The notes beneath the pieces are model-generated. The model saw only the letters and a program-made list of their open reading frames with translations. It searched no databases and was not told the DNA's origin. Positions 1 through 8,610 of a stretch of 64,000 bases of DNA are shown piece after piece. Positions within the stretch are counted from its first letter, which is position 1, and every line of letters begins with the position of its first letter. The stretch is from Saccharophagus sp. K07 (GTDB lineage Bacteria; Pseudomonadota; Gammaproteobacteria; Pseudomonadales; Cellvibrionaceae). The stretch is taken from contig NZ_QRAI01000003.1 in assembly GCF_014336955.1 (NCBI RefSeq), forward strand, positions 310,001 to 374,000, in the 5' to 3' direction. Position numbers and translations under genes: made by a program.

Positions 1-1034
1 AGGTCGTTCGGTGAGTCCGCGTGGGCCAGCGCATCTTCGTAGGTGATTTCACCGGCGTCGTACAGATCGTAGAGCGCCTGGTCGAAGGTCTGCATGCCGA
101 GCTCGGTGGATTTTTTCATCAGCTCTTTGAGCTCGTGCACCTGACCTTTACGGATCAAGTCCGCCGCCAACGGTGTGTTCAACAACACTTCAAGACACGC
201 GCGACGGCCGTTGCCATCGGGAGTGGGAATCAACTGCTGCGCGACAATCGCTTTTAGGTTGAGGGACAGGTCCATCCACAACTGCGAATGGCGATCCGCC
301 GGGAAGAAGTGGATGATCCGGTCGAGCGCCTGGTTGGCGTTGTTGGCGTGCAGGGTACACAAACACAAGTGACCGGTTTCCGCGAAGGCGATGGCGTAGT
401 CCATGGTTTCGCGCGAGCGCACCTCACCGATCAAAATCACGTCTGGGGCTTGTCGCAGGGTGTTTTTCAAAGCCACTTCGAAGGATTCGGTATCTATGCC
501 CACTTCCCGCTGAGTGATCACGCACCCCTGGTGCTGGTGGATAAATTCGATCGGGTCTTCGATGGAAATAATGTGGCCTTTGGAGTGGCGGTTGCGGTGG
601 CCGATCATCGCCGCCAATGAGGTGGACTTACCGGTACCGGTTGCACCGACGAAGATGATCAGACCGCGTTTGACCATCGCCAGCTCTTTGATGATTTCCG
701 GCAGGCCGAGGTCGTCGATTTTCGGAATATTGGTTTCAATGCGGCGCAGCACCATGCCGGCGAGGTTGCGCTGGAAAAATGCGCTGGCACGGAAACGCCC
801 CACCCCGCGCACACTGATGGCGTAGTTGAGTTCTTTCTTTTCGACGAACTCATTACGCTGTTTTTCATTCATGGTGCTCAACACCGTCTCGCGCGCTTTT
901 TCCGGCGAAAGCGGCGTGGTGGTAACGGGCACTATGCGGCCGTGAAGTTTGATCGAAGGCGGAATGCCCGCCGTAATAAAAAGGTCAGAGGCGGATTTCT
1001 CCACCATCAGGGAGAGAAGACGATCAATATCCAT
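1..1034 (-). CDS. pilU: PilU, type IV pilus retraction ATPase (C-terminus cut by window edge)
   Basis: Hexameric secretion-type ATPase of the inner-membrane face that works with PilT in pilus retraction and twitching motility. The reading frame is open from the ATG at 1034 (MDIDRLLSLMVEKSASDLF) to the window edge with no stop, so about 344 codons are visible and only a short C-terminal tail is missing. Visible motifs are the N-terminal PAS-like PilT fold, Walker A GATGTGKST at about residues 128-136, the Asp box IEDPIEFIH, Walker B DVILIGEVRSRETM, and the His-box region ETGHLCLCTLHANNA. The sequence LFITAGIPPSIKLHGR and the RQAPDVILIGEVR form point to PilU rather than PilT. It lies 93 bp downstream of pilT on the same strand, the usual pilT-pilU order. 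Confidence 0.95.
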   Translation of the reverse strand, partial: MDIDRLLSLMVEKSASDLFITAGIPPSIKLHGRIVPVTTTPLSPEKARETVLSTMNEKQRNEFVEKKELNYAISVRGVGRFRASAFFQRNLAGMVLRRIETNIPKIDDLGLPEIIKELAMVKRGLIIFVGATGTGKSTSLAAMIGHRNRHSKGHIISIEDPIEFIHQHQGCVITQREVGIDTESFEVALKNTLRQAPDVILIGEVRSRETMDYAIAFAETGHLCLCTLHANNANQALDRIIHFFPADRHSQLWMDLSLNLKAIVAQQLIPTPDGNGRRACLEVLLNTPLAADLIRKGQVHELKELMKKSTELGMQTFDQALYDLYDAGEITYEDALAHADSPND

Positions 1035-1072
1035 AGCGGATTCCTCACACGGTCACAGCAAACCGTCGTTGT

Positions 1073-1109
1073 GTATTTATTATCGTAGTTGGGTATTTAT
1101 TAATCGTAG
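1073..1109. repeat. Imperfect tandem 16-17 bp repeat between pilT and pilU
   Basis: Two near-identical copies, gtatttattatcgtag at 1073-1088 and gtatttattaatcgtag at 1093-1109, start 20 bp apart in the short pilT-pilU spacer. They differ by one inserted a. They could be a duplicated spacer or a two-site binding element. No function is known to me. Confidence 0.5.
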
Positions 1110-1127
1110 CTCGCCAGTGATGCCGGT

Positions 1128-2154
1128 CTAGAAGTTTTCCGGCATCTTGGCTTTTTCCCGCGCAACGTCGCGGGTAATGATGCGGCGCTCGACCAGATCG
1201 GCCAGACACTGGTCCATGGTCTGCATACCCAGGGCGGCACCGGTCTGAATCGCCGAGTACATCTGGGCAACTTTGTCTTCGCGGATCAGGTTACGAATCG
1301 CCGGCGTACCGCGCATGATTTCGTGGGCCGCCACTCGACCACCGCCAACGCGTTTGAGCAGGGTCTGAGACACAACCGCTTGCAGCGACTCCGACAACAT
1401 CGACCGCACCATGGCTTTTTCCGCTGCAGGAAATACGTCGACCACCCGGTCAATGGTTTTGGCCGCTGAGGTGGTGTGCAGGGTACCGAATACCAAGTGA
1501 CCGGTTTCCGCCGCCGTCAGGGCAAGGCGAATGGTTTCCAGTCTCACCCACCAGGATGATGTCCGGGTCTTCCCGCAGCGCTGAACGCAAGGCTTCCGCA
1601 AACCCGTGAGTATCGCGGTGCACTTCCCGCTGGTTCACCAAACACTTCTTACTTTCGTGCACGAATTCGATCGGGTCTTCGATGGTGAGAATGTGGTGGT
1701 ATTTGTTTTCGTTGAGGTAGTCCACCATGGCGGCGAGGGTGGTTGATTTACCGGAACCTGTAGGACCGGTCACCAGTACCAGACCGCGAGGCACAGAGCA
1801 GATATCGCGGAACACCTGGCCCATGCCGAGTTCTTCCATGGTGAGCACTTTGGACGGAATGGTCCGGAATACAGCGCCGGCACCACGGTTGTGGTTGAAG
1901 GCGTTTACCCGGAAACGCGCAACCCCTGGAACTTCAAACGAAAAGTCGGTTTCCAGAAACTCTTCATAGTCCTTGCGTTGCTTGTCATTCATGATCTCGT
2001 AGATCAGACTGTGCACCTGTTTGTGCTCCATCGGCGGCAAGTTGATGCGCCGCACATCGCCATCCACGCGAATCATCGGTGGCAGCCCCGCCGAAAGGTG
2101 AAGGTCGGATGCACCTTGTTTCGCCGAAAACGCGAGAAGCTCAGTAATATCCAT
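1128..2154 (-). pseudogene. pilT: PilT, twitching motility ATPase, with an apparent frameshift
   Basis: Pilus retraction ATPase. The 5' part (ATG at 2154, MDITELLAFSAKQGASDLHL) carries Walker A GPTGSGKST, the Asp box IEDPIEFVHE and the start of Walker B (DPDIILVGE). The frame then runs into nonsense. The family sequence resumes in another frame as LETIRLALTAAETGHLVFGT and continues to the normal C-terminal end KMPENF. PilT proteins read GEMRDLET here, so the sequence looks as if about 8 nt were lost at roughly 1541, removing M-R-D and shifting the frame. A TTG nine bases upstream (2163) is an alternative start; ATG at 2154 matches the family. The gene is divergent from yggS. This is either a real loss-of-function mutation or a sequencing/assembly error. 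Everything else in the gene looks conserved, so a recent event or an error is likelier than old decay. Confidence 0.85.
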
Positions 2155-2265
2155 AGTCAACAAACCTGCTTATTAGAGTTTAGGAGCGCGGGGTGTCAGC
2201 CAAGCGCGGGAATATCCCATTTTTTAGAACGATTCGAGTATCGCCACAACAAGTGGTTTAAGTAT

Positions 2266-2937
2266 ATGCCGAAGATTGCCGACAACCTAACCCAAGTCAG
2301 ACGCCTGATTCAACAGAGCGCCAGTGAGGCTGGGCGAAATCCGAGCGACATCACACTTCTGGCCGTCAGCAAAACCAAACCGGCGAGCGCCATCCGCGAA
2401 GCCTTTGAGGCAGGCCAGCGGGATTTCGGCGAAAACTACGCCCAGGAAGCCGCGGAAAAAATCGCGCAATTGGCCGACCTGGACATCACCTGGCACTTCA
2501 TTGGTCCCATCCAAAGTAATAAAAGCCGCATGATCGCGGAAAACTTCGCCTGGGTGCACACCGTCGACCGGCTGAAAATTGCCGAACGCCTCAACCAGCA
2601 ACGGCCGGAACATCTGCCACCTTTACAGGTGTGTATCCAGGTGAATATCGACGGCGACGAGGCAAAGTCCGGTTGCCTACCCACCGAAACCGCCGTGCTG
2701 GGAGAGGCCATTCGCCGGCTGCCGCGGCTGCGGCTGCGCGGCTTGATGACCATACCGAAAGAAGGCTCGGGCGCCCAACCATTCAAAGATCTGGCGCAGT
2801 TGGCTCACGCCCTGCGGCGCGACGGCCTGCCGTTGGATACTTTATCCATGGGTATGTCGGGCGATCTCACCGATGCTATAGCAGCAGGTTCGACCCTCGT
2901 GCGTGTCGGCACCGCCATCTTCGGCGAGCGCACCTGA
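2266..2937 (+). CDS. yggS: YggS/PLPBP-family pyridoxal phosphate homeostasis protein
   Basis: Single-domain fold-type III PLP-binding protein of 223 residues that buffers intracellular PLP and affects amino-acid and keto-acid pools; no catalytic reaction is established for the family. The PLP lysine sits in LLAVSKTKP (about residue 36). Other family motifs are FGENYAQE, WHFIGPIQSNK, the VDR near the middle, and SMGMSGDLTDAIAAGSTLVRVGTAIFG at the phosphate-binding C-terminus. The ATG at 2266 gives MPKIADNL, the usual family N-terminus; the open frame extends further upstream but into the pilT promoter region. It starts the rightward housekeeping block and is followed by proC, a very common pairing. 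Confidence 0.93.
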   Translation: MPKIADNLTQVRRLIQQSASEAGRNPSDITLLAVSKTKPASAIREAFEAGQRDFGENYAQEAAEKIAQLADLDITWHFIGPIQSNKSRMIAENFAWVHTVDRLKIAERLNQQRPEHLPPLQVCIQVNIDGDEAKSGCLPTETAVLGEAIRRLPRLRLRGLMTIPKEGSGAQPFKDLAQLAHALRRDGLPLDTLSMGMSGDLTDAIAAGSTLVRVGTAIFGERT

Positions 2938-3019
2938 GCGCGCATGACCGGAAGTTGCCAGGTCCTGCAGGTATAATGGCGCTTTTGAAACAAGTCATTC
3001 CGCTAACTGAGGAACACCT

Positions 3020-3841
3020 TTGAACAGACTGAACATCACCTTCGTAGGCGGCGGCAATATGGCGCGCAGCATCATCGGCGGACTGGTCCTGCAGGGATAC
3101 GCTCCCGGCAACCTGTGCGCCAGCGCTCGTCGACCCGAGACCCTCGATGCCCTACATAAAGATTTCGGCATTCGGGTAGAGCAAAACAACGGCGCTGCCG
3201 TGAAGGGTGCCGACGTGGTTGTGCTGTCGGTAAAACCGCAGGTTATGAAGGAAGTCTGTCTGTCCTTGCGTGATGAGCTGCCGCCCAACGCCTTGATTAT
3301 TTCCGTCGCCGCCGGTATCACCTGCGCCAGCTTGGCGAACTGGCTCGGCGCAAGTCGTCATATAGTGCGCTGCATGCCCAATACACCGGCGCTGGTGCAG
3401 ATGGGCGCAAGCGGTTTATATGCGGCTGCGGGTATCACTGCTGAAGAACGCCAAATCGCCGAAGCCATTCTCGGCGCTGTGGGTACAGTGGCGTGGGTGG
3501 ACGATGAAGGCTTGATCGATACTGTAACGGCGGTTTCCGGCAGCGGACCGGCGTATTTTTTCCTGTTCCTCGAAGCCATGGTGGCGTCGGCGGTACAACA
3601 GGGGCTCGACCCGGCCACCGCACGTCAACTGGCTATACAGACCGCCGCTGGCGCAGCGCGTCTGGCGCAAACCAGCGACGTCGATCTGGCGGAGTTGCGC
3701 CGCCGTGTGACATCGCCCGGCGGCACTACCGAGCGGGCAATTGCCGCGTTCGAGCAACATAAATTCCGCCAAGCGGTCGACATCGCCATGCAGGCTTGCG
3801 CCAACCGCTCGCGCGAATTGGCAGAGCAGCTCGGTCGATGA
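3020..3841 (+). CDS. proC: Pyrroline-5-carboxylate reductase
   Basis: Catalyses the last step of proline synthesis, NAD(P)H-dependent reduction of 1-pyrroline-5-carboxylate to proline, in the cytoplasm. It has 273 residues, the normal length. The N-terminal Rossmann motif is FVGGGNMARSIIGGL. The middle has VRCMPNTPALVQMGASG and the C-terminal signature is TSPGGTTERAIAAFE. The start is a TTG at 3020 preceded by a good Shine-Dalgarno (tgaggaac), which fits the family N-terminus exactly; no ATG in frame would do so. A tataat at 2972-2977 could be a -10 element but lacks a convincing -35. It lies between yggS and yggT. Confidence 0.96.
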   Translation: MNRLNITFVGGGNMARSIIGGLVLQGYAPGNLCASARRPETLDALHKDFGIRVEQNNGAAVKGADVVVLSVKPQVMKEVCLSLRDELPPNALIISVAAGITCASLANWLGASRHIVRCMPNTPALVQMGASGLYAAAGITAEERQIAEAILGAVGTVAWVDDEGLIDTVTAVSGSGPAYFFLFLEAMVASAVQQGLDPATARQLAIQTAAGAARLAQTSDVDLAELRRRVTSPGGTTERAIAAFEQHKFRQAVDIAMQACANRSRELAEQLGR

Positions 3842-3914
3842 GCCAAAAACAAATTTATTTCCGGTAACACATTAGCGTCAGAGCGGGTTGAGATCGCTCA
3901 TCACGGATTTATTT

Positions 3915-4511
3915 ATGCAAACACTGCAACAGATACTGACCTTTTTGATTAACCTGTTCGGCTCACTTTACCTGTGCATCATTCTGCTGCGATTTTTGCT
4001 CCAGACCGCGCGGGCGGATTTTTACAACCCCATATCCCAAGTGCTGGTCAAACTCACCAATCCGGTGCTGATACCACTGCGGCGAATTATTCCCGGTTTC
4101 TGGGGGATTGATTTTGCGTCTCTGGTACTCGCCATATTGGTGCACTGGCTGGTGATGCAGATTTTGATTTTGGTGGCGCAAGGCGGCCCGATCGTCGGCC
4201 CGCATTTGATGCTCGTCTGGGCGCTGATTTCGCTCAGTCTAAACATCATCACTATTTATTTGTTTGCCGGTTTTATTTTGTTTATCACGAGTTTCCTGGC
4301 TCCCTATAGCCGGCACCCGGCCATAGTGCTGGTTCATCAACTGCTGGAACCACTGCTGGCGCCGGTGCGACGGTTTGTGCCTCCAGTTGGCGGTCTGGAT
4401 TTTTCTCTATTTTTTGTCGGCATTTTCCTGGTGGTCCTGCGCATGGTGGTGATCGGAATTGGCAACAATTTGCGCGTGCCCTTTGGATATCTGATCGGCT
4501 ACACCGGCTGA
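3915..4511 (+). CDS. yggT: YggT family integral membrane protein
   Basis: Inner-membrane protein of 198 residues with two YGGT repeats, each a pair of hydrophobic segments around a short basic loop (repeat 1 about residues 5-95, repeat 2 about 100-195). Each repeat carries the family's LxxPVLxPxRRxxP-type signature: [20 protein letters not shown] in the first and [20 protein letters not shown] in the second. The molecular function is unsettled; the family has been linked to osmotic tolerance and, in cyanobacteria and plastids, to membrane/nucleoid organisation. ATG 3915 (MQTLQQILT) is preferred over an in-frame upstream start at 3888. It is downstream of proC as in many gammaproteobacteria. 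Confidence 0.92.
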   Translation: MQTLQQILTFLINLFGSLYLCIILLRFLLQTARADFYNPISQVLVKLTNPVLIPLRRIIPGFWGIDFASLVLAILVHWLVMQILILVAQGGPIVGPHLMLVWALISLSLNIITIYLFAGFILFITSFLAPYSRHPAIVLVHQLLEPLLAPVRRFVPPVGGLDFSLFFVGIFLVVLRMVVIGIGNNLRVPFGYLIGYTG

Positions 4512-4542
4512 GGCCGCAAATCACACAAGAACAATAGGTTTT

Positions 4543-5688
4543 ATGGCAAACGCCTTTCCTCCAAATTCCGTCGGCTTGGTCAAGCCGCAGGCTTTTCATT
4601 TCGACACCCCGCTGCAGCTGGCGAACGGCCGTGTTCTGCCGCAATACGACCTGATGGTCGAAACCTACGGCACCTTAAATGAAACGCGCAGCAACGCTGT
4701 GCTCGTGTGTCATGCCTTGTCGGGCCATCACCACGCCGCTGGTTACCACACGCCAGAAGATCGCAAACCCGGCTGGTGGGATCACTACATAGGCCCAGGC
4801 AAACCTATCGACACCAATCGTTTTTTTGTGGTCGCCCTCAACAATCTCGGCGGCTGTCACGGCTCTACCGGCCCGGTGAGCATCAATCCGGAAACCGGCG
4901 AACCCTGGGGCGCGGATTTTCCCACTTTGCGCGTGCGCGATTGGGTGGCGGCGCAACATCGTTTGATGCAACGCCTGGGTATTGATCAATGGGCGGCGGT
5001 GGTCGGAGGCAGTCTCGGCGGCATGCAGGCGATGCGCTGGTCGCTGGAATATCCGGATTGCCTGCGCCACTGCGTGGTGATCGCCTCGGCCATGAAATTG
5101 TCCGCGCAAAATATCGCGTTTAATGAAACGGCGCGGCAGGCGATTTTTTCCGACCCGGATTTTGCCGGCGGACATTACCTGAAAAAAGGCACACAGCCGA
5201 CGCGCGGTTTGTCAGTCGCGCGCATGATCGGCCACATTACCTATTTGTCCGACGATGGCATGGGCAAAAAATTCGGTCGCGAATTGCGCTCGGGTTCGTT
5301 TGAGCAGGGCAGCGAAGAGCCGGTGGAATTTCAGATCGAAACCTACTTGCGTCACCAGGGAAATACCTTTTCCAAAACCTTCGATGCAAACACCTATATT
5401 TTGATGACGCGCGCGCTGGATTATTTCGATCTCGCGCGTGAATACAACCACGACCCAGTGGCCGCTTTCCGCAACGCCAAATGTAAATTTCTGGTGATTT
5501 CGTTTACCTCGGATTGGCGGTTTGCGCCCGAGCGTTCCCGCGAAATCGTCAACGCGCTGACCCGTGCGGAAAAAGACGTGGTGTATGCGGAAGTGGAATC
5601 ACCTTTCGGCCACGACGCGTTTCTTGTACCCAATCAGCCGCGCTACGAGCAACTGTTCGCTGCATATATGCAGGGGATCAAAATCTGA
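4543..5688 (+). CDS. metX: MetX homoserine O-acyltransferase
   Basis: Alpha/beta hydrolase-fold acyltransferase that activates homoserine for methionine synthesis, 381 residues. The nucleophile elbow [12 protein letters not shown] lies around residue 160, and the C-terminal acid/histidine appear in [10 protein letters not shown] and [11 protein letters not shown]. The N-terminal [18 protein letters not shown] stretch ([13 protein letters not shown]) is typical. MetX enzymes encoded next to metW in gammaproteobacteria and betaproteobacteria are often succinyl- rather than acetyltransferases, so acyl-donor specificity should be left open. The TGA overlaps the ATG of metW (tgatg), indicating translational coupling. 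Confidence 0.95.
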   Translation: MANAFPPNSVGLVKPQAFHFDTPLQLANGRVLPQYDLMVETYGTLNETRSNAVLVCHALSGHHHAAGYHTPEDRKPGWWDHYIGPGKPIDTNRFFVVALNNLGGCHGSTGPVSINPETGEPWGADFPTLRVRDWVAAQHRLMQRLGIDQWAAVVGGSLGGMQAMRWSLEYPDCLRHCVVIASAMKLSAQNIAFNETARQAIFSDPDFAGGHYLKKGTQPTRGLSVARMIGHITYLSDDGMGKKFGRELRSGSFEQGSEEPVEFQIETYLRHQGNTFSKTFDANTYILMTRALDYFDLAREYNHDPVAAFRNAKCKFLVISFTSDWRFAPERSREIVNALTRAEKDVVYAEVESPFGHDAFLVPNQPRYEQLFAAYMQGIKI

Positions 5689-6278
5689 TGCGTATCGACC
5701 AACGAATTATCGATCAATGGATTCAACCCAACAGCCGCGTGCTCGATCTCGGCTGCGGGGACGGCACTCTGCTGCGCTATTTGGCGGACAACAAAAACGT
5801 GCACGGTTACGGCTTGGAAATAAGTGCGGAAGGCATTCAGGCTTGCGTGGAAAAAGGTGTAAACGTCATAGAGCAAAACCTGGATGAAGGTTTGTCCAAT
5901 TTCGACGATGACAGTTTTGACACAGTGGTCATGTCGCAAACGCTGCAGACCATGCGCCGCCCCAAAAATATGTTGGCGGAAATGACCCGTATCGGCCGGG
6001 AGTGCATTGTCACCATTCCTAACTTCGGTCATTGGCGCGCGCGCCTGCAGTTGTTATTTAAAGGCCGCATGCCAGTTTCGGATTTGTTGCCTTACCAGTG
6101 GTACGACACCCCCAATATCCACTTTTGTACCTTTCGCGATTTTGAAATTTTGTGTCGCGAGATGAATCTGAAGGTCGTGGATAAAGCCATGGTGACGGAA
6201 AAGTCCCTCGGCAAAGGGTTGAGTCAATGGCATCCCAATTTATTTGCGGAAACTGGAATTTTTCGAGTGAGAAAATAA
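5688..6278 (+). CDS. metW: MetW, methyltransferase-fold methionine biosynthesis protein
   Basis: SAM-methyltransferase-like protein of 196 residues, required with MetX for methionine synthesis in several proteobacteria; it is thought to act on MetX activity rather than to have a proven substrate of its own. It starts [12 protein letters not shown]. The SAM-binding motif is RVLDLGCGDGTLLRYL (about residues 15-30), followed by GYGLEIS and the FDTVVMSQTLQ motif typical of MetW. The ATG overlaps the metX stop and the stop overlaps the next gene's ATG (taatg), so the operon metX-metW-DUF4426-rdgB-hemW is tightly packed. Confidence 0.95.
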   Translation: MRIDQRIIDQWIQPNSRVLDLGCGDGTLLRYLADNKNVHGYGLEISAEGIQACVEKGVNVIEQNLDEGLSNFDDDSFDTVVMSQTLQTMRRPKNMLAEMTRIGRECIVTIPNFGHWRARLQLLFKGRMPVSDLLPYQWYDTPNIHFCTFRDFEILCREMNLKVVDKAMVTEKSLGKGLSQWHPNLFAETGIFRVRK

Positions 6279-6724
6279 TGCGACTGATTAAACAATTTGT
6301 GCTGATCATCTGCTGCAGTTTGGGATTGAGCATCGCCCAGGCAGATGATGTGGAAAGCAGCAAGGATTTTGGCGAATTCACGGTTCATTACAGTACCTTT
6401 AACAGCCTGTTTATTCCCGCCGATATAGCCGCTGTTCACAATCTGGTGCGCGCCAAAGACCAGACGCTGATCAATATCGCCGTGCAACGCAATTCTGACA
6501 GTCAATCGGTTCCGGCCAAAGTCACTGGTACGGCAAAAAATTTAATGCAGCAATTAAAAACCATCGATTTCAAAACCATCGAAGAGCCGGGTGCGGTTTA
6601 TTACATAGGCGCGCTGCGCCACACCAACGAAGAGGTTTTCCATCTCGACATAAACATAGTGCCCGAAGGTAAAACCGAACCGCTGAAATTCCGCCTTTCG
6701 CGCAAGTTGTATACGGAGCGCTGA
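6278..6724 (+). CDS. DUF4426 family periplasmic protein
   Basis: Protein of 148 residues with a Sec signal peptide ([18 protein letters not shown], predicted cleavage after AQA near residue 22). The mature part contains the DUF4426 pattern [19 protein letters not shown] early on, and [19 protein letters not shown] near the end. Family function is unknown. It sits between metW and rdgB, a conserved position in Pseudomonas and relatives. Start ATG 6278 is chosen because it overlaps the metW stop and begins directly with the signal peptide; an upstream in-frame ATG (6227) would place cytoplasmic residues ahead of the signal. Confidence 0.85.
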   Translation: MRLIKQFVLIICCSLGLSIAQADDVESSKDFGEFTVHYSTFNSLFIPADIAAVHNLVRAKDQTLINIAVQRNSDSQSVPAKVTGTAKNLMQQLKTIDFKTIEEPGAVYYIGALRHTNEEVFHLDINIVPEGKTEPLKFRLSRKLYTER

Positions 6725-7332
6725 TGAAAAAACTTGTTCTCGCCAGCGGCAATCGCGGCAAACTCAAGGAATTTCGCGATCTGCTTGCCAATCGCGATTT
6801 TGATGTATTGGCGCAATCGGATTTTTCTCTGGATTCCGCTGAAGAAACCGGCCTGACCTTTGTCGAAAACGCGCTGCTGAAAGCGCGCCATGTGTGCCGC
6901 CAGACCGGTCTTCCCGCACTGGCGGACGATTCCGGAATCGAAGTCGACGCACTGCAGGGCGCGCCCGGCATTTACAGCGCGCGGTTTGCCGGAGCCAATG
7001 CGAGTGATGAAGCCAACAATCAAAAATTATTGGCAGAACTGGCGAATGTGCCGGATAAAAAACGCAGTGCGCGTTACCAATGTGTATTGGTGCTGATGCG
7101 CCACACGGAAGATCCAACACCGTTGATTTGTCAGGGCAGCTGGGAAGGTTTTATTTTGCGCGAACCCAAAGGAACCGGCGGTTTCGGTTACGACCCGCTG
7201 TTTTACGTTCCAACGCACCAGTGTTCGGCGGCCGAACTCGACAGCGCGGTGAAAAACCAGATCAGCCATCGCGCGGTGGCGATGCGCGCACTGCTGCAAG
7301 CGCTCGCCCATTTTCACGTCGCTGATTCATGA
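6724..7332 (+). CDS. rdgB: RdgB/HAM1 XTP/dITP diphosphatase
   Basis: House-cleaning pyrophosphatase that hydrolyses non-canonical purine triphosphates (dITP, XTP, ITP) to monophosphates and keeps them out of DNA. It has 202 residues. The N-terminal substrate motif is [12 protein letters not shown], the metal/catalytic motif is [15 protein letters not shown] at about residue 70, then GFGYDPLF and [11 protein letters not shown] at the C-terminus. ATG 6724 overlaps the previous stop (tgatg), and the end overlaps hemW by 4 bp. Confidence 0.96.
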   Translation: MKKLVLASGNRGKLKEFRDLLANRDFDVLAQSDFSLDSAEETGLTFVENALLKARHVCRQTGLPALADDSGIEVDALQGAPGIYSARFAGANASDEANNQKLLAELANVPDKKRSARYQCVLVLMRHTEDPTPLICQGSWEGFILREPKGTGGFGYDPLFYVPTHQCSAAELDSAVKNQISHRAVAMRALLQALAHFHVADS

Positions 7333-8471
7333 TTCTCCCGCCCCTCAGCCTGTACGTACACATTCCCTGGTGCGTGCGTAAATGCCCCTACTGCGATTTC
7401 AATTCGCACGAAGCGGCGCAAATTCCGGAAGACATGTATGTGGATGCGCTTGTTGCTGATCTGCAACAAGATCTGCCGATGGTGCAAGGACGCCGCTTGC
7501 AATCGGTTTTTTTCGGCGGCGGCACACCCAGCTTGTTTAGCGGGTCAAGCATTGCGCGCATTCTGGATGCGGCGGACAAAAACATAGGATTTGCCGAGCA
7601 GGCGGAAATTACCCTGGAGACCAATCCGGGCACAGCCGAATATCACAACCTCGCCGGCTATAAAGCTGCGGGCGTCAATCGCATTTCCTTCGGTATTCAA
7701 AGCTTCAAGAACGAGCATCTGCAAGCGCTTGGGCGCATTCACAACAGCGGCGAAGCCGTTCTCGCTATAGAAAAAGCCCGCAAGGCGGGTTTTACCAATA
7801 TCAACCTGGATTTGATGCACGGCCTGCCGGGGCAATCGGTACAGGATGCAGTGTCCGATCTGACGCGCGCCATAGAGCAACAACCGGAACATATTTCCTG
7901 GTATCAACTCACCATCGAACCCAATACGGTTTTCTACAGCCGCCCGCCAGCGCTGCCAGAGGATGAAATTCTGGCCGATATTCAGGATGCCGGACAGGAA
8001 TTATTGGCGCAGGCGGGATTTCGCCAATACGAAGTCTCCGCCTATGCGCACCCGGGGCGACAATCGCTGCACAACCTGAATTACTGGCAGTTTGGCGACT
8101 ATTTGGGAATCGGCGCTGGCGCGCACGGCAAAATTTCTTATCCCGAGGAGCAAATCATCCGCTATCGCAAAACCCGCAAACCGGCGGATTATCTGCATGC
8201 GGAAAAACCCTTTACCGCCGGCTCGGAACCTGTGCCCCTTGAGCAGCAACCGCTGGAATTTATGATGAATGCGCTGCGCTTGGTAGACGGCGTTCCGCGC
8301 AGTTTTTTTGCCGAGCGCACCCAACTTTCGGACAGCGCCCTCGCTCCCCATCTGCCTGCGCTGATCGCCAAAGGTTTATTAACCGGTGATCCAGCGCGTT
8401 TACAGCCCACAGCCCTCGGTCTGCGCTTTCTTAACGATATACTTGCCGCCTTTGCCGAGGCGGAGGAATAG
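7329..8471 (+). CDS. hemW: HemW, radical SAM haem chaperone
   Basis: Radical SAM protein of 380 residues, formerly called a HemN-like coproporphyrinogen III oxidase and now regarded as a haem-binding chaperone. The [4Fe-4S] motif CVRKCPYC (CxxxCxxC) is at about residues 15-22 in [16 protein letters not shown], followed by [10 protein letters not shown] and LETNPGT. HemW proteins lack the extra N-terminal cysteine region of true HemN, and this one does too. The C-terminal HemN_C region is present (residues about 290-375). It overlaps rdgB by 4 bp and is the last gene of the operon. Confidence 0.94.
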   Translation: MILPPLSLYVHIPWCVRKCPYCDFNSHEAAQIPEDMYVDALVADLQQDLPMVQGRRLQSVFFGGGTPSLFSGSSIARILDAADKNIGFAEQAEITLETNPGTAEYHNLAGYKAAGVNRISFGIQSFKNEHLQALGRIHNSGEAVLAIEKARKAGFTNINLDLMHGLPGQSVQDAVSDLTRAIEQQPEHISWYQLTIEPNTVFYSRPPALPEDEILADIQDAGQELLAQAGFRQYEVSAYAHPGRQSLHNLNYWQFGDYLGIGAGAHGKISYPEEQIIRYRKTRKPADYLHAEKPFTAGSEPVPLEQQPLEFMMNALRLVDGVPRSFFAERTQLSDSALAPHLPALIAKGLLTGDPARLQPTALGLRFLNDILAAFAEAEE

Positions 8472-8493
8472 CAAAACCTCGTATTCCTCCGCC
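8459..8493 (+). terminator. Hairpin overlapping the hemW stop
   Basis: A perfect 12-bp inverted repeat, ggcggaggaata at 8459-8470 and tattcctccgcc at 8482-8493, with an 11-nt loop. It spans the hemW stop codon. There is no T-tract, so it may be an mRNA-stabilising 3' hairpin or a Rho-type end rather than a classical terminator. Confidence 0.55.
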
Positions 8494-8610
8494 AACAGGC
8501 GCAAACCTGCGGGGGGTGGGTTATAGTTGTGATAACAGGCCGCGCGCAATTGTCATACGATTGTTTTCGCTTTGTTGGTGCATTTTTTCGAGGTTTAGCA
8601 CACGCTCGCT

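Noticed and set aside
2972-2977. tataat -10 element before proC
   Set aside because: No acceptable -35 lies 16-18 bp upstream; kept only as a remark in the proC entry.
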